From an uncultured Lachnospiraceae bacterium (GTDB lineage: Bacteria > Bacillota > Clostridia > Lachnospirales > Lachnospiraceae): a stretch of 43,968 nucleotides of DNA. The position numbers were made by a program, and so were the translations under genes. The notes beneath the pieces were generated by a model, which saw nothing but the letters and a program-made list of their open reading frames with translations, made no database searches and was not told the origin of the DNA. The stretch is from assembly GCA_946629665.1 (NCBI GenBank), contig CAMOYC010000002.1, positions 1 through 43,968 of the forward strand, given 5' to 3'. Below, one piece after another: positions 43,829 through 43,968 of the stretch; position 1 is the stretch's first letter; each line of letters starts with the position of its first letter.

Positions 43829-43968
43829 CCAGGAACTCTACGTATTGTACTACAAAGGAAAAGTCGCAACTTGCAGAATTGCCTGGTAATAAAAGCAATC
43901 GGTATGTGCTGTCCTGAGGAAATGGCAACTGCTTAAAGCGAATAAAACCTGTTTTGGGCTCCGCGACG
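43829..43968. repeat. Long palindromic repeat, copy 2 (cut by window end)
   Basis: This is the left half of the element at 40302-40440. Similarity starts at CCAGG and includes TACAAAGGAAAA, GTCGCA, the TTGCCTG block, and then a nearly identical stretch to the last base. At 43899-43905 copy 2 reads CGGTATG where copy 1 reads CGGGAGG. The copy 2 version is the exact complement of CATACCG in copy 1's right arm. The right half lies beyond the window. Confidence 0.82.

Noticed and set aside
40317..43968. The repeats as a CRISPR array
   Set aside because: The copies are long, palindromic and 3.5 kb apart, with no short regularly spaced units and no cas genes.

Overview
The window looks like chromosomal DNA from a member of the Clostridia, most likely Lachnospiraceae. 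The evidence is a SCIFF peptide with its radical SAM maturase, an IspH enzyme fused to ribosomal protein S1 domains, a fused SecDF, a CIRCE-controlled hrcA-grpE-dnaK-dnaJ operon, frequent TTG/GTG starts with strong Shine-Dalgarno (SD) sequences, and gene orders typical of that group. GC content is roughly 50 percent by eye. Thirty-six protein genes are called. I found no tRNA, rRNA, CRISPR array, prophage or transposase gene.

Layout. (1) 47-5704: comEC, a secreted beta-helix protein, a membrane glycosyltransferase and holA. (2) 5787-9273: rpsT on the minus strand, divergent from lepA-hemW. (3) 9347-16081: a heat-shock operon with promoter and perfect CIRCE operator, hrcA-grpE-dnaK-dnaJ, followed by prmA and rsmE. 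(4) 16104-18770: aroC, then tgt and yajC. (5) 18923-24578: scfA (SCIFF precursor) and scfB (maturase) between yajC and secDF, then recJ. (6) 24734-30374: apt, an RpiR-type regulator, a BaiN/HI0933 flavoprotein, cmk and ispH-rpsA. (7) 30461-31456: a PAP2 phosphatase and a TrpR-like YerC protein, divergent. (8) 31570-39292: iorA-iorB-paaK on the plus strand, an aminotransferase and amidohydrolase on the minus strand, then an acyl-CoA ligase and an MgtC-family protein. (9) 40037-43968: a noncoding stretch full of palindromes, a sodium:solute symporter on the minus strand, glgA, and a second copy of the palindromic repeat cut by the window end.

How the genes may work together. Regions 1-6 are mostly housekeeping: translation, protein folding and export, DNA repair, cofactor and isoprenoid synthesis. 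Region 8 resembles an oxidative route for amino acids: transamination to a 2-oxo acid, oxidative decarboxylation by IorAB to an aryl-acetyl-CoA, and interconversion with the free acid by a PaaK-type ligase. That pathway reading is inference from families and proximity.

The most unusual signals are noncoding. A family of long imperfect palindromes occurs three times in the last 4 kb: about 270 nt at 40317-40584, a partial copy from 43829, and a shortened relative at 40052-40160. A nested-stem candidate RNA lies between two of them at 40231-40297. Also notable are matching inverted-repeat arms at both ends of the iorAB-paaK unit, a strong hairpin between scfA and scfB, and an AT-rich patch inside ispH-rpsA.
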